Of a DNA stretch of 56,106 nucleotides, positions 45,658-56,106 are shown one piece after another. The position numbers were made by a program, and so were the translations under genes. Origin of the DNA: Vitrella brassicaformis. Its lineage: Eukaryota; Sar; Vitrellaceae. The DNA is taken from positions 1 to 56,106 of the forward strand of contig CDMY01000496.1 in the NCBI GenBank assembly GCA_001179505.1. The letters run 5' to 3'. Every line of letters starts with the position of its first letter. Position 1 is the first letter of the stretch. Under the pieces are notes generated by a model. The model was given only the letters and a program-made list of their open reading frames with translations. It had not been told where the DNA came from and searched no databases.

Positions 45658-47784
45658 GCGTTGTCTCGTGCTATCGCTCCCTCCAGCGGCCATCACAACT
45701 ACCGCTCGCAGTCCTCTGGCGCAGTGGTATACACAGACACTCACACAAGACATACAGGGAAGATAGCATCGCCACTTGTGTGTGTGCGGTGTGTGCAGGG
45801 TCTGTCGCCCTACAATGACATCATCGACGCGTTCAAAAGCAAAGTACCCATCCCCCCAAATGCACACACATTAGCCTATGTGGCTACATTCGCCTGTGTG
45901 TGTGCAGGATACTGTCAAGATGGCCCGTGTGCTGAGCGGCCCCTCCTCTGTCGACATACTCAACCGCGACCAAAACATGGGACTTGCCAAACAATGCAGC
46001 GCTGTAAGATCGACACCACACAAACACACACACACCCATTCACACGCATGTCTCTGTCCATCCATATATCAGGCGCTGCACCGTCGTATGATAGTGAACC
46101 TGACGTCTACGTATCTCACCCTCTCCCTCGACGACATCAGACAGCGAGTGCACCTTCAGGTAGTGACGCATGAGCGTTGGACGTGTGCCTCTTGTGTGAT
46201 GGATGGATGGATGGATGAATGGATGTGTGCAGTCTGTGGACGAGGCCGAGACGATGGTCTTCGACATGATCACCCGGGTAAGTGGAGTGTGAGAGAGAGG
46301 GGAAACAGATGGGAATGGCGTGGCCCGCCCCCTCTACACACACGTGCATGACGATGGGTGCAGGGTCAGATCAACGCGGTGATAGACCACAGCTCCAACC
46401 ACGTCATATTCAGCGAAGGAGACACAGACGAGGTACACACACACACCAAACCACACAGACATACTGATGACCACCGATGTGTGTGTGTGTGTGTGTGTGT
46501 GCAGGATTCGACCAAGGATAGTGGGGAGGGCGTGTTGACTCAGCAGCAGATGGACGCACAGGCCAAACAGATGATCGACATAGGCGAGATGATCCGAAAA
46601 CTAGACATACAGGTACACATCACACACACGCCACCACACACCCCACCGTGTGTGTGCTCACACGTCCACACCCACAGATAGCGGTGGACCCCCATTTCCT
46701 CAAGCGCAAGGAAGGCGGCGAGCGTGGCGGTGGGGCCCTCTTCGACGATGAGCGAGAGTGTATGCAACCACACAACACAACTCCCCACCCCGCACATCTA
46801 GGTGTGTGTGTGCATGTGTGCATTCAGTTGGCTTCGGTCGGTCGCGTGCGATGCGCTACGGCCCTTCGCGTGTCGACACCATGCGAAACGCATCGCGAAA
46901 GAACGTCATGCCCATGCAGGTGGGTCGCTGACTCACGAGCACACAACCCACAAGCCACTCATCCACGCATTCATTGATCAGGGTCGTTTGCGTCGCGAGG
47001 GAGCGCCTTTGCCGCGTGAGGGAGCGCCTTCGCAGCGTCGCTTCCGGCAGCCGGCCATCAAGGAGCGAGATAGAGACCGCGACAACCGGGACGGCCGAAC
47101 GATGGGTACTCACTTGAGAAATCGAGAGACGCATCTGCACCAAAGGATCTCTCTCCCTGTCTCTCTCTCTGTGTTTGTGTCAAGGTATGGATGTGGACAA
47201 CGACATGGAGATGGGCGATGAAGATGACGACGAGGAAGGCGCAGACGGTGAGATGACGCCCCATACACACCCGTTCATCCCTCCATACACACCGCCTGTC
47301 TGTGTGCCATGTGTGCCGTTTAGAGGATGAGTTGAACGGCGAGGAGGAGACCCCCCGCTCGGGCGTCAAGCGACCCTACCAGCAGCGACTCGCAAGTAAC
47401 CCCACACCTATCCAGGCGCACCCACACCCACCCTCACACCCCAATGTGCACACTCAGATGACGATATGGATGTGCTCCCTGCTGGCCGCGAGCACGACCC
47501 CATGGAGAACGGCGTCGACGCCATTGAAGAGGAGGAGGGACACCACGACAATGGCAACAACGACGGTGACACCGGCGGCGGGGGCGCACGCGACAAGCAC
47601 CAGCGAGACCAAGTGAGGTGATCGAGGGATGATAGGTAGGCAGGCCATATGGGAGACACACATGTGGACACACATGGGGTTGTGTGTTGTGTGTTGGGTG
47701 CAGGTGGACCAGAGCGGCGATGCGGTGATGGCCTCTGCAGACAATGCGCCCGAGATGACCACCACAGAGGGGCGGCTCCAGTGA
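43807..47784 (+). CDS. CSN3: COP9 signalosome subunit 3
   Basis: Many short exons from ATG 43807 to TGA 47782-47784, with phases closing at the junctions I checked. The family is shown by DFLLYFYYGAMIHIGLKEYP, RAIQFLNLVLCCPG, IDAWKKLVLVHLIEHGEG and YNDIIDAFKSKD, leading into a PCI domain (MIVNLTSTYLTLSLDDI, INAVIDHSSNHVIFSEGD). CSN3 is a scaffold of the COP9 signalosome, which removes NEDD8 from cullins and so controls SCF ubiquitin ligases. The N-terminus is Ala/Gly/Ser-rich. Beyond the PCI domain a long extension is unusual: an Arg-rich stretch (RLRREGAPLPREGAPSQRR, with a repeated unit), then acidic tracts (DMEMGDEDDDEEGAD, IEEEEGHHDNGNNDGD). This extension may be lineage-specific. Confidence 0.9.
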
Positions 47785-48591
47785 ACATACCGACACCCAA
47801 TGTACACTTACAGACATACAGCGGAGGAAGGACATTTTGTGCATTTTAATCGGCAGCCAGCCTTCATGTGTGAGTGCGTGTGCCTGCCTGCATTGATTGA
47901 TGATGACCGTTTTTGTGTCTTTGTGGGAGTGAATGGAATGGGTGGCGGCTGGGGGAATGGGGTGAGGGAGGCGCAAAGCGGCACATAGCAGATGGACCGA
48001 TGGCTGGATGTGTGGTGGTGGAATGGATTTGTGACAATGACGGTCGATTCCTTCATTGGTTGGTTCATTTATCCATGCGAGTACGCCTGCCTGCCTTTCA
48101 TTATCAAGAGCAGCCTTATTCTTTCTCTCTCCCTCTCTCGTCGCCTGTGCCATAGAGAAAGCCGTCAATGCATGTGTGTGTGTGTGTCAGTTCGTTTGCG
48201 CGTGTGCAATAGGGCCGCCAAAGGATGTGTTTCCATGCAGTGATGTCGTATCTCACTCCCCAGTGTATGCGTGTCACGCCCATAGAGCCGCCCATCCATC
48301 AGGACAAAAGAGTGTGGCTCTCTGTGTCTGAGAGTGCTCTCTGCACTACATACCCGCCTTGTTTGTCAGAAGCGACACGAGTATCGGTGAAGGCCTGTCC
48401 ATCCCACCTCACAGACACTAGGGACGCAGAGAGCGACGCGCAGGGATGGACAAGTGACTCACGCAATCAGTCACTGCTGCAGACACACAGACACAACACA
48501 TGCATCTATCGATTTCAACGTGCACATCTTCCAGGCATACCTTTTGGACTCGTTCGGCCCCCTCCGCTCCCTCTGAAATCTCCCTCCCATC
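47785..48591. other. Intergenic region downstream of CSN3
   Basis: About 800 bp of TG/GATG-rich sequence and short frames only. It could hold an unseen 5' exon of the following gene. Confidence 0.4.
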
Positions 48592-48599
48592 TGCGAGCT
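48592..48599 (+). promoter_or_regulatory. TGCGAGCT promoter octamer
   Basis: Immediately upstream of the first coding stretch of the gene at about 48630. Same element as in the divergent promoters. Confidence 0.5.
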
Positions 48600-48629
48600 A
48601 AGCTTGCAAACCTGCCGTGCGCGTGAAGG

Positions 48630-50523
48630 GTGGTTACGACGGCGGAGGAACCAAACAGGAGGAAGAAGCGACGTGTCGATGGTGCTGATGGAGATCTCCC
48701 CGACAACGATGGAGATCTGCACAAGACCGCCACCTCGCCCCCTCCCGCCCTCCCCCTGCACATCGGCGACGCTGCATCCCCGAGTGCCCATCTCTACGGC
48801 AGCCCTGAGGCGAATGCGCCATCGTACCAGTCGACCAAGCGGCCTCTCACGCCGCCCCTCACCCAATGCTCTGACAGTGAGTGCCTGCTCGTGGATGTCG
48901 TCTTTGAGGCCGTCTGGGCCTTTCCGCACACCGACGTCGTCGAGGAGGTGGTGAGAGAGCCGGGCAGTCTGTTTGTCGGTGACCGGAGATGCCATCTCGA
49001 CAACAGGTGGGCAGAGATCTCTCATTTCTGTCACAGGTTGGGCCACGTGTCTGTGTTGTGTGTTGTGTTTGTTCATTCATCTTTGTGAGCATCGCTGAAG
49101 GGCACTCACTCTTTCTTGATGTGTTTGTTGTGTGCGTCAGGCATGTCGGCTCATCAAGCAGTGGTGCCGCTGACCAGCAGCCAGCCACACCAGACACCAT
49201 CCAATACCAGTAGCCCACCCACACCCACCCCTTCACACACACAACCCTACACACAGCGCGTGGCATACTCGTGTGTATGTGTGTGCGTCAGAGAGGGAAT
49301 CGTTGAAGCTCGGCGGTGAGGGACGCAAGGCTCTGATCAAGAGGCTCAGAGAGTTCCACGAAGGCAGCAAGGACCTCGTGGTGACCTCACCAACCACACT
49401 CAGACGAGGCACTGCTGGCCGGTGTGTGAACTGCCCTCTTGTCTCTCCGGTGGCTTGGTTTGCTGGTTGGGTGCAGGAGGAGACGCTGCTCGATCAAGGT
49501 CTCAAATACGGCGAAATCCGCAACGCCACTCTGCCACAGGTAGACAGACACAGACACAAACACACACATGAGCATCTGTGTGTGTGTCTGTCTGTCTGTC
49601 TGTCTGTCTGTGTGTCTGTCAGCTGCTCAAGATGGCTTACGTGTGTGGTCTGTGGGAGGAGGCCGTGCAGCTGCACCGCGACCGCATGAAGCGATGCACA
49701 CCCAGACCACTGACCCTCCCACCGCCCCCAGGCTGCGGCCTCACCGCACACCAGCGGCCCCCGCCATTCCCCTCCGGCCCCCGCCATTCCCCTCACCCCC
49801 ACTAGTAAGCCCCAGGAACCATGGCCACATCCACTGGTCGCCCGGAACCATCTGAGCGTGCGGGCGCAGTGTGCCTGCAAGCCAACAGGGGATGTCCCCT
49901 CACCACAGGTGCCGCAATCGTCGCACTTGAAGGAGGATCACCCCGGCAGCCGCCTGGCGCACGAGGGCGTCGGGGCACGCCGCGCCTGGTGTTCTCCGAG
50001 AACGTCAAGGACTTCTTCAACAAACACTACCAGATGACGGAGCCGCCCTCCGAGTCGGTGTTGCTGGGCGGTAGCCTGGAGGAGCTGACCAGACCAACCA
50101 CGAAAACCGTCAAGCGGAAACATGTAGGCGCTGAACAAGGGGGGAGAGAGGGCTGCGGGGTCGGACCACTGTTGTCTGTGTGGGTGGCGGCCATCGTGTA
50201 TCGCATCTCTGGAGCAGTCGGCCATTCGTGCGAACCACAGCACTCCCTCGGCTCGGCGGCAGTCGCGTACCAGGAACAGGACGAGGAGCAGGCTGACGTG
50301 CAGTCCATCTTAGCGCCCAAGGCCAAGCAGAAGAAAACGGCCAAGAAGAAGCCAAAGGCGGCAGCACCGAGGGGCTGGGCGAGGGCGAAGGCCAGAAGCC
50401 GAGGCAGGGGAGGAGGGGGAGGAATTGTTGGCGGCATCGACAGCGGCAGCACAGCCGGCGGCGTATTATGGTGACGACGATGAGGACATGAGGATGGCAA
50501 GCGATCACGACAAGGCGGATGAG
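48630..50523 (+). CDS. Unrecognised protein with a basic nuclear-type N-terminus (model uncertain)
   Basis: Exon 1 (to 48878) reads EEPNRRKKRRVDGADGDLP, a nuclear-localisation-like cluster, then a Pro/Ser linker (KRPLTPPLTQCSD). It has no in-frame ATG, so an upstream exon or another start is needed. Splicing from GTGAGT at 48879 to 49142 keeps phase with SMSAHQAVVPL, then KRESLKLGGEGRKALIKRLR, EETLLDQGLKYGEIRNATLP and LLKMAYVCGLWEEAVQLHRD. A TAG at 49803-49805 may end the gene. Alternatively it continues through FSENVKDFFNKHYQMTEPP and a Lys-rich block (AKQKKTAKKKPKAAAP) to an acidic end (YYGDDDEDMRMA, stop 50521-50523), which would need frame corrections near 49970 and 50370. Function unknown. 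Confidence 0.45.
48890..49036 (+). repeat. Copy of the VVFEAVWAFPHTD domain, probably intronic
   Basis: Reads VDVVFEAVWAFPHTDVVEE and EPGSLFVGDRRCHLDN. Two stretches of about 32 bases look identical to the first exon of the reverse-strand gene at 21259-21105. Including it as coding breaks the downstream frame, whereas skipping it keeps phase. So it looks like a duplicated exon stranded in an intron, or an alternative exon. Confidence 0.7.
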
Positions 50524-50999
50524 TGAGAGGAGGCGGGTGGTGTAGATAGTCGTGGCTGACTTCTTGATGCATGGACACGTGCGTGACTGACCGCATTCAT
50601 GGGTTGCGTGAATGCGTTCATTCGCAGAGCACAAAAGTCCGCTTCCAAGCGGCGGGCTGCATGCAGGCCGCCTAGGGTATTCCATGAAACCGCTGGGAAG
50701 GGTGCCGTCTCTCTGAACGTACTGAAGGGCACGTCCACAGACAACCTGCCGGCGATGCAGCGCGCCGGCCTCTACTCATAGCCTCTGCTGCTTGCCAGGT
50801 ACGATACGCATCAACAAATACTGCGTGCATGCCTGCTCCCTAGTACAGATCAGATCCCGCCATGTTCCATTACCTTCGTCCCCTCCTCAGGCTGATTAAC
50901 TGTATTGTGGCCATGCCCAGGGAGATCCCCTCCCGGGACGACCCATCCCAGATCATCGTGGTTGATTGACTTATCTCTCTTCCCTTCTTGTGTTTGGCC
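50524..50999. other. Intergenic region upstream of the polyketide synthase
   Basis: No supported gene. A 60-codon frame at 50599-50781 (VFHETAGKGAVSLNVLKG) has no supporting evidence. No TGCGAGCT copy here. Confidence 0.45.
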
Positions 51000-53900
51000 A
51001 TGCCGAACACTCAGAGCTCATCGTGGAGCAGCTGGGAGGTGCCCGCCAGGCCAGTGCCTGAGGACCTCAAGCACCTGCACCAGCTTTATGGCGACTCGGC
51101 CTTCGGCAAGACGCTCGCCAAGTGGGCCCAGGAGATACCTGACGCGGCTGCCATCACGTGGCTCAACGGTGATGGGGAGCCGGCCGAGGTGTTCACATAC
51201 AGCGAGCTCTTCAGCAAGGTGCAGCGGCTCGGCGCCTATCTCACCGAGGATCTGGGATTGGAGATGGGTGACCGGGTGATCCTGTGCTATCCGCCCGGCG
51301 CGGACTTCATCCTCGCCTTCCTCGCATGCCTTTACACGGGCATCGTTGCGGTGCCTGTGTATCCCCCCGCCCCCAACACCACCAACATCGATGTGCCGCG
51401 CTTCTGCGACATCGCCGAGAACGCTGGGGTGCGCTATTCGCTCACCAACACCGCCTACCAGAAGATAGCCCTGGTCGTGGGCACGCTCAGCAAGGACAGC
51501 AGGTGGAGATCTATCGAGTGGATACTCACCAGCGACGCATTCAAGAGGACGGGTGCCGACAAGGGTGGTGACGAGCACGAGACCGTCTACACCCCCCCGT
51601 GCATCGGCCTGAGCGACATCGCGTTGCTGCAGTTCACGTCGGGGTCCACATCGACGCCCAAGGGCGTGATGGTGACGCACGGCTCGCTGCTGCACAACGT
51701 CCACTGCTGCATCACGGCCTACGGCTGGGACAGCAAGATCGACGACCCCACCATCCCCAACATCACAGCGACGGGGCAGCCCTACAGTAGGATGCGCGAG
51801 ATAATGATGCAGCGTCACGAGATCAGCAACCGGGTGCGGGGTCACCGCATGCGGTGCTTCTCGTGGCTTCCCGTCTACCACGACATGGGGCTCATCGGAT
51901 TCCTCTGCACGCCCCTCTTCTTTGGATTTGAAGCTGTCCAGATGTCGCCGCTCGACTTCGTCATGAAGCCGCACCTGTGGCTACAAGGTGCCTGCACAAA
52001 TCCCGAGCCGACCACCGAGTGATGCTCATGTGGTGTTTGTGTGTGGTTTTATTCTCATGGAATAGGCATGAGCCGATACAAGGCTGGCGCGTGCGCGGTC
52101 CCAAATTTTGCCTTCGAGTTGGTGACGCGCAAGATGCCCGACAGCGTGTTTGAGGAGCTGGACCTCAGTCACGTGTCCGGCTTCCTGTGCGGGGCAGAGC
52201 CAATCAGAGGGGCCATTGTAGATAAATTCGTCAAGGTGCGTGTGTGCGCGTGAGTGGGTGCAGGCGGCCAATGATGAATGAAAGAGAACACGATGGCTGT
52301 CTGTTTGTGTCTGTGTTGTTGTCCATTCAGAAATTCGCGAGGAAGGGTGTGACTCGCAGCAAGGTTCTGCCAGCGTATGGGTTGGCCGAGAACACCCTGT
52401 GCGTGTCGGCCCGCAAAGACATTGACAGCGAGCCGTTCATCATCAGTGTCAACGCCGAGAAATTGAGAAACCAAGTACAAGAACAAACACATAGCAGACA
52501 TCCGTTGCACACATCTGCGTGCGTGTGGCCAGGGTGTGGTTGAGTTGGTGGATGAAGCTGACATGGATGGCAGTCATGAGGGCGAGTACCAGCGGCTCGT
52601 CGGATGTGGCGTACCCCTCTCTGGAATAGACGGTACACACACCACTGACCGACGATATCGATCACGAGATAGGCATAGTTGTACCGCCTGCTTCGTTCAG
52701 TTCGCATTGTTGACTCCGAAGCGATGAAGGAGCTGCCGGAGGGCCAATGTGGTGAGGTGTGGGTCATGTCTGGCAGCACGGCCCGCGGCTATTTCAACCA
52801 GCCCGACGAGGCGCAGGAGTCGTTCCACGGGCAGTGCATCTACCTGACAGGCGACAAGTCGGAGCCCTTGTACCTGCGGACAGGTGACATGGGCTTTTTC
52901 TACAAGGGAGAGCTCTTCATCGCCGGGCGCATCGAGGACATGATCATCGTCAATGGTCGCAACTTCTTCCCGCAGGTCATCGAGGAGGCCGCAGAGAGCT
53001 GCGAGTCGGTCCGCAAGGGGTGCGTGGCGGCCTTCTCGCTGGAGGTGGATGATCAGGAGCGGCTGGGGCTGGCGGTCGAAATCAAGATGGAGGAGGGGAG
53101 CGGCTTTTCGATGATCTGGGGACGGCTGTCGCAGCTGCGGCAGGCGTTCACCAGCACGGAGTACAAGGCGATTAGTCGCGAGATATGCAAGGTCGTCTCG
53201 GTCAAGATCGGACTTCCCGTCTTCCACATATGGCTGCTCAGACCAAGAACCATTCCAAAGACGACAGCAGGTACATGTATGTGACATACACACATGCCGA
53301 CGGAGAATGTCACATTCATCTATTGTTGTCCATCTTTCTTCCCTGTCAGGCAAGGTTCGGCGCTCCAAGACGCGTGAGGTTCTCCTTGACAACAAGGACC
53401 TGGCAGGTCTCATCTGGGATGAGGTCGTGGGGGAACCCGATGCGGACAAGAAGGAGGTGTCCGCAGCTGCTCGAGAGAGGCCGCCCGTCGCTCCCTTTGC
53501 GACACGAAAGGCAGCACGGCACGGCGACGGGAAGGACAAGGGCCTTTCAGTCGCACAGAGGAGGGTCCAGTCTGCAGTGATGGCGTCGGCGGGCAAGATC
53601 TTGGACACCGACGTATGCGACTTCGACACGCCCCTGCACAAGCTGGGTGTCGACTCCATCAGGGCGCTGGAGTTCGCCGAGGACGTGTCGAGGGAGCTGT
53701 CAATGACTCTCGAGCCGGCGTTCGTCTTCAACCAGCCAACTATGAATGACATCATCGACTTCCTTGTCGGGGAGCTCGAGGGCCGGGCCGCCGAGGAGCC
53801 CGCCAAGGAAGCCACACTCGCGAGCGGCATCCGGGCAGACGAGCCGATCGCCATCGCTGGGGCGGCGTGTCGGCTGCCCGGCGGAGTGACAACCCTTGCA

Positions 53901-56106
53901 TCCTTCTGGGAGCTGCTTAGCACCCGCCGTGATGCGATAGTGGAGGTGCCGCTGACCCGCTGGAACATCGACGAGGTCTATGACGCCGACCGTGACATGG
54001 ATGGCAAGATGTACATCAGAGAGGGAGGCTTCATCGACGACGCAGAGATGTTCGACAACGCCTTCTTCAACATCGGCCCCGCTGAGGTCAGCTGCATGGA
54101 CCCCCAGCAGCGGCTGATGCTTGAAGTGGGCTACGAGGCCTTCCACAGCGCGGGCCTCAGCCGCGAGAAGCTCATTGGTCAGGACATGGCCGTGCTCATC
54201 GGGTGCTGCTCCTTTGACTGGTACGACGTATACAACCAGACTGGCCTCAGCGTGAGCAGCTACAGCGCGACCGGAGTCGCCGCATCAATCCTCTCCAACC
54301 GCATCTCCTACATCCTCGGTCTCAAGGGCCCCTCCATGACCATCGACACGGCATGCTCATCTTCATTGGTGGCCATGGACGTGGCGGTCAAGGACATGCG
54401 CATGGGGGTGTGCCGCGGTGCCCTGGTGGGAGGCGTCAACATGATGCTCAATTCACAAGTCACGGTGGCGTTGTGCAAGGCACGCATGATGGCGCCAGAC
54501 GCCAGATGCAAGACGTTTGACGCCAAGGCCAACGGCTACGTGAGGGGCGAGGGTGGGGTTGCTATCATCCTCAAACAACTCTCAGACGCATCACCCGACC
54601 TGGTCGGCGTGTTGGCCTGTCTGAGAGGCACAGCTGTCAACCACGGAGGGAAGACAGCCAGCCTGACAGCGCCAAGCGGTCCAGCCCAGCAGCAGGTCAT
54701 CAGGTCGGCGCTGCACCAGGCCGGCCTCCAGCCATCATCAATCGACTTCGTGGAGTCGCACGGCTCGGGCACGTCACTTGGCGATCCAATCGAGGTGAAT
54801 GCGATCAAGGCCGTGTTCGCCGGCGGGCGAGACTCGAAACTCCCTCTCCTGCTGGGCGCCCTCAAGACCAACATCGGGCATCTGGAGGGAGCCGCGGGTA
54901 TTGCGGGGGTCCTAAAGGCCGTACTCGTGCTGCAGATGAAGCAGGCGCCCCCCAATCTCCACTTCAACTCACTCAACCTGTACATCGACACCGAGGGCTT
55001 CCCGGTGGTCTTCCCCACCGAGCCCGTGCCGCTCGTCTCTGGCCTGCCCGCCAAGGACCGCATGGTCGGCGGCGTCAGCTCCTTCGGCTTCGGGGGCACG
55101 AGTGCACATGTCATCCTCGAGGAGGTGCCACTAGGTCTGACTCGCCAGTCCGAGGCTATCATGGAGCTGACCAAGTCAGGTGTCAGCCTCACGATCGAGA
55201 CGTGCCTCGCCAAGCTCAAGGGCACTCACCAGTGGAACCACCGGAGCTTTCCGTGGGTCGAGGCGGCCCATCCTGCGCTCGGTCGCCGGCACACGACCCC
55301 GACCGGCCTGACCTTCGAAGCCACCCTGCGACAAGACCTCAAGGCGCTCATCCAGGACCACGTCGTCCTCGGTCAGACACACACACCTCCTTGCTGCTTG
55401 AAAAACACATCATGTGGCTGGCTGTGTTTCTATGTCTTGATTTGTACACAGGCGTGCCTCTGATGCCCGGCGCAGGGTTCATTGACATTATGGCCGGTGC
55501 AGGCCTGGCGGCTGCGCAGGCGGAGAGGGGCGCCAAGACGTCATCGGCGGAGGAGCTGGTACATCTGGAGGAGGTGTCGTTCGAGCGGCCGCTCATGCTG
55601 GCCAAAGCTGACGACAAACAGCCTGAGCTGGCGAAGATGCCCACCCTCCGTGTCACCGTCGAGAAGCAGGCGACCACCGATACCGACGCTGCCATGCCCC
55701 CCATGGCCGTCGAGATCTCCACACGGGCGCCAGGCGAGGAGGACTTCGTGCCGCATGCCACCGCCCGTTTGGTGAAGGTCGCGGGTGCGGGGGACGGCGA
55801 GAGAGACCTGGTGGAGGATCTCACGGCCCTCAAACACCGGTGCAACAAGGTCGCCCCAGTTACAGACTTCTACACGCAGCTCAAGGAGATCGGTGTGGCG
55901 TACGGTCCGAGGTTCCAGACGGTGAGGGAGCTGTTGGTGTCGGACGACCAGGCTCTGGCCCTGCTCAAGCTCGACCCGCCCATCAAGCCATTCGAGGGAG
56001 GCTTCCGGCTGCATCCCGCCATCCTAGACGGTGCGCTGCAGTCAGCCGCTGCGGTACTCGCGGCCGATCAGTCCGGCAAGGGGAATACCAAGGCACTTCT
56101 GGTGCC
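51000..56106 (+). CDS. Modular type I polyketide synthase: acyl-AMP ligase, ACP, ketosynthase, dehydratase (3' end outside window)
   Basis: Seven exons (51000-51987, 52066-52235, 52331-52474, 52533-52632, 52701-53270, 53350-55371, 55452 to the edge) close in phase and give 1,549 visible residues. Residues 1-650 form a fatty acyl-AMP ligase: LLQFTSGSTSTPKGVMVTH (ATP loop), SWLPVYHDMGLIG, PAYGLAENTL, LRTGDMGF, IEDMIIVNGRNFFP. An ACP follows, with phosphopantetheine Ser in LGVDSIRALEF (about residue 759). The ketosynthase (about 819-1249) has Cys in DTACSSSL and His in ESHGSGTSLGDP and KTNIGHLEGAAG. A dehydratase begins about 1297 with HPALGRRH, HVVLGVPLMP (HxxxGxxxxP) and LDGALQ. No acyltransferase lies between them. 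The loader activates a fatty acid and passes it to the first extension module. The start at 51000 is the first ATG before the conserved region. Confidence 0.93.

Noticed and set aside
50599-50781. 60-codon frame upstream of the polyketide synthase
   Set aside because: No promoter element, no motif, and an antisense frame of similar quality.
52697-53968. 423-codon reverse-strand frame opposite the polyketide synthase
   Set aside because: Antisense of well-conserved ligase and ketosynthase sequence in GC-rich codons.

Overview
This window is nuclear DNA of a protist. Coding sequence is split into many short exons by introns mostly 50-110 bp long, nearly all GT-AG, and introns and spacers are full of CA/TG, GACA/TGTC and GATG/CATC simple repeats. 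The gene content is eukaryotic: MCM4, RNA polymerase III subunit RPC4, COP9 signalosome subunit 3, a DHHC palmitoyltransferase, an octotricopeptide-like organelle RNA-binding protein, a plastid-type alpha/beta hydrolase, and a modular type I polyketide synthase with a fatty acyl-AMP ligase loading unit. Together these suggest an alga of the alveolate group, most like a chromerid such as Vitrella. The organism call is inference. Gene models were spliced by hand, and most are supported by reading phase closing across every junction.

Layout. 1-830: fragment of a Ty1/copia polyprotein (reverse strand). 1188-1396: orphan Cys-rich exon. 2177-7300: reverse-strand exons of one or more unrecognised genes. 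8962-9997: secreted or type I membrane Cys-rich protein (reverse). 10194-10493: assembly gap. 11556-15976: 25-exon OPR-like gene (reverse). 16179-16952: small secreted Cys-rich protein. 17860-21259: 11-exon gene of unknown function (reverse). 21579-26815: ankyrin/coiled-coil gene with several reading-frame breaks. 27635-28638: multi-pass membrane protein (reverse). 28760-30954: DHHC palmitoyltransferase. 31312-33388: RPC4 (reverse). 33582-35511: alpha/beta hydrolase. 35679-41470: MCM4, interrupted by a second gap. 41920-43605: membrane protein (reverse). 43807-47784: CSN3. About 48630-50523: unknown nuclear-type protein. 51000-56106: polyketide synthase, running off the window end.

Organisation. 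Five consecutive gene pairs are divergent with start codons only about 120-320 bp apart (15976/16179, 21259/21579, 28638/28760, 33388/33582, 43605/43807). Every one of these spacers carries the octamer TGCGAGCT or its reverse complement. Two further copies lie just upstream of the candidate genes at 10669 and about 48630. I saw no other copy in the window. This looks like a core promoter element of bidirectional promoters and is the most interesting regulatory signal here. The most interesting protein is the polyketide synthase: its first ketosynthase is followed directly by a dehydratase with no acyltransferase between them.
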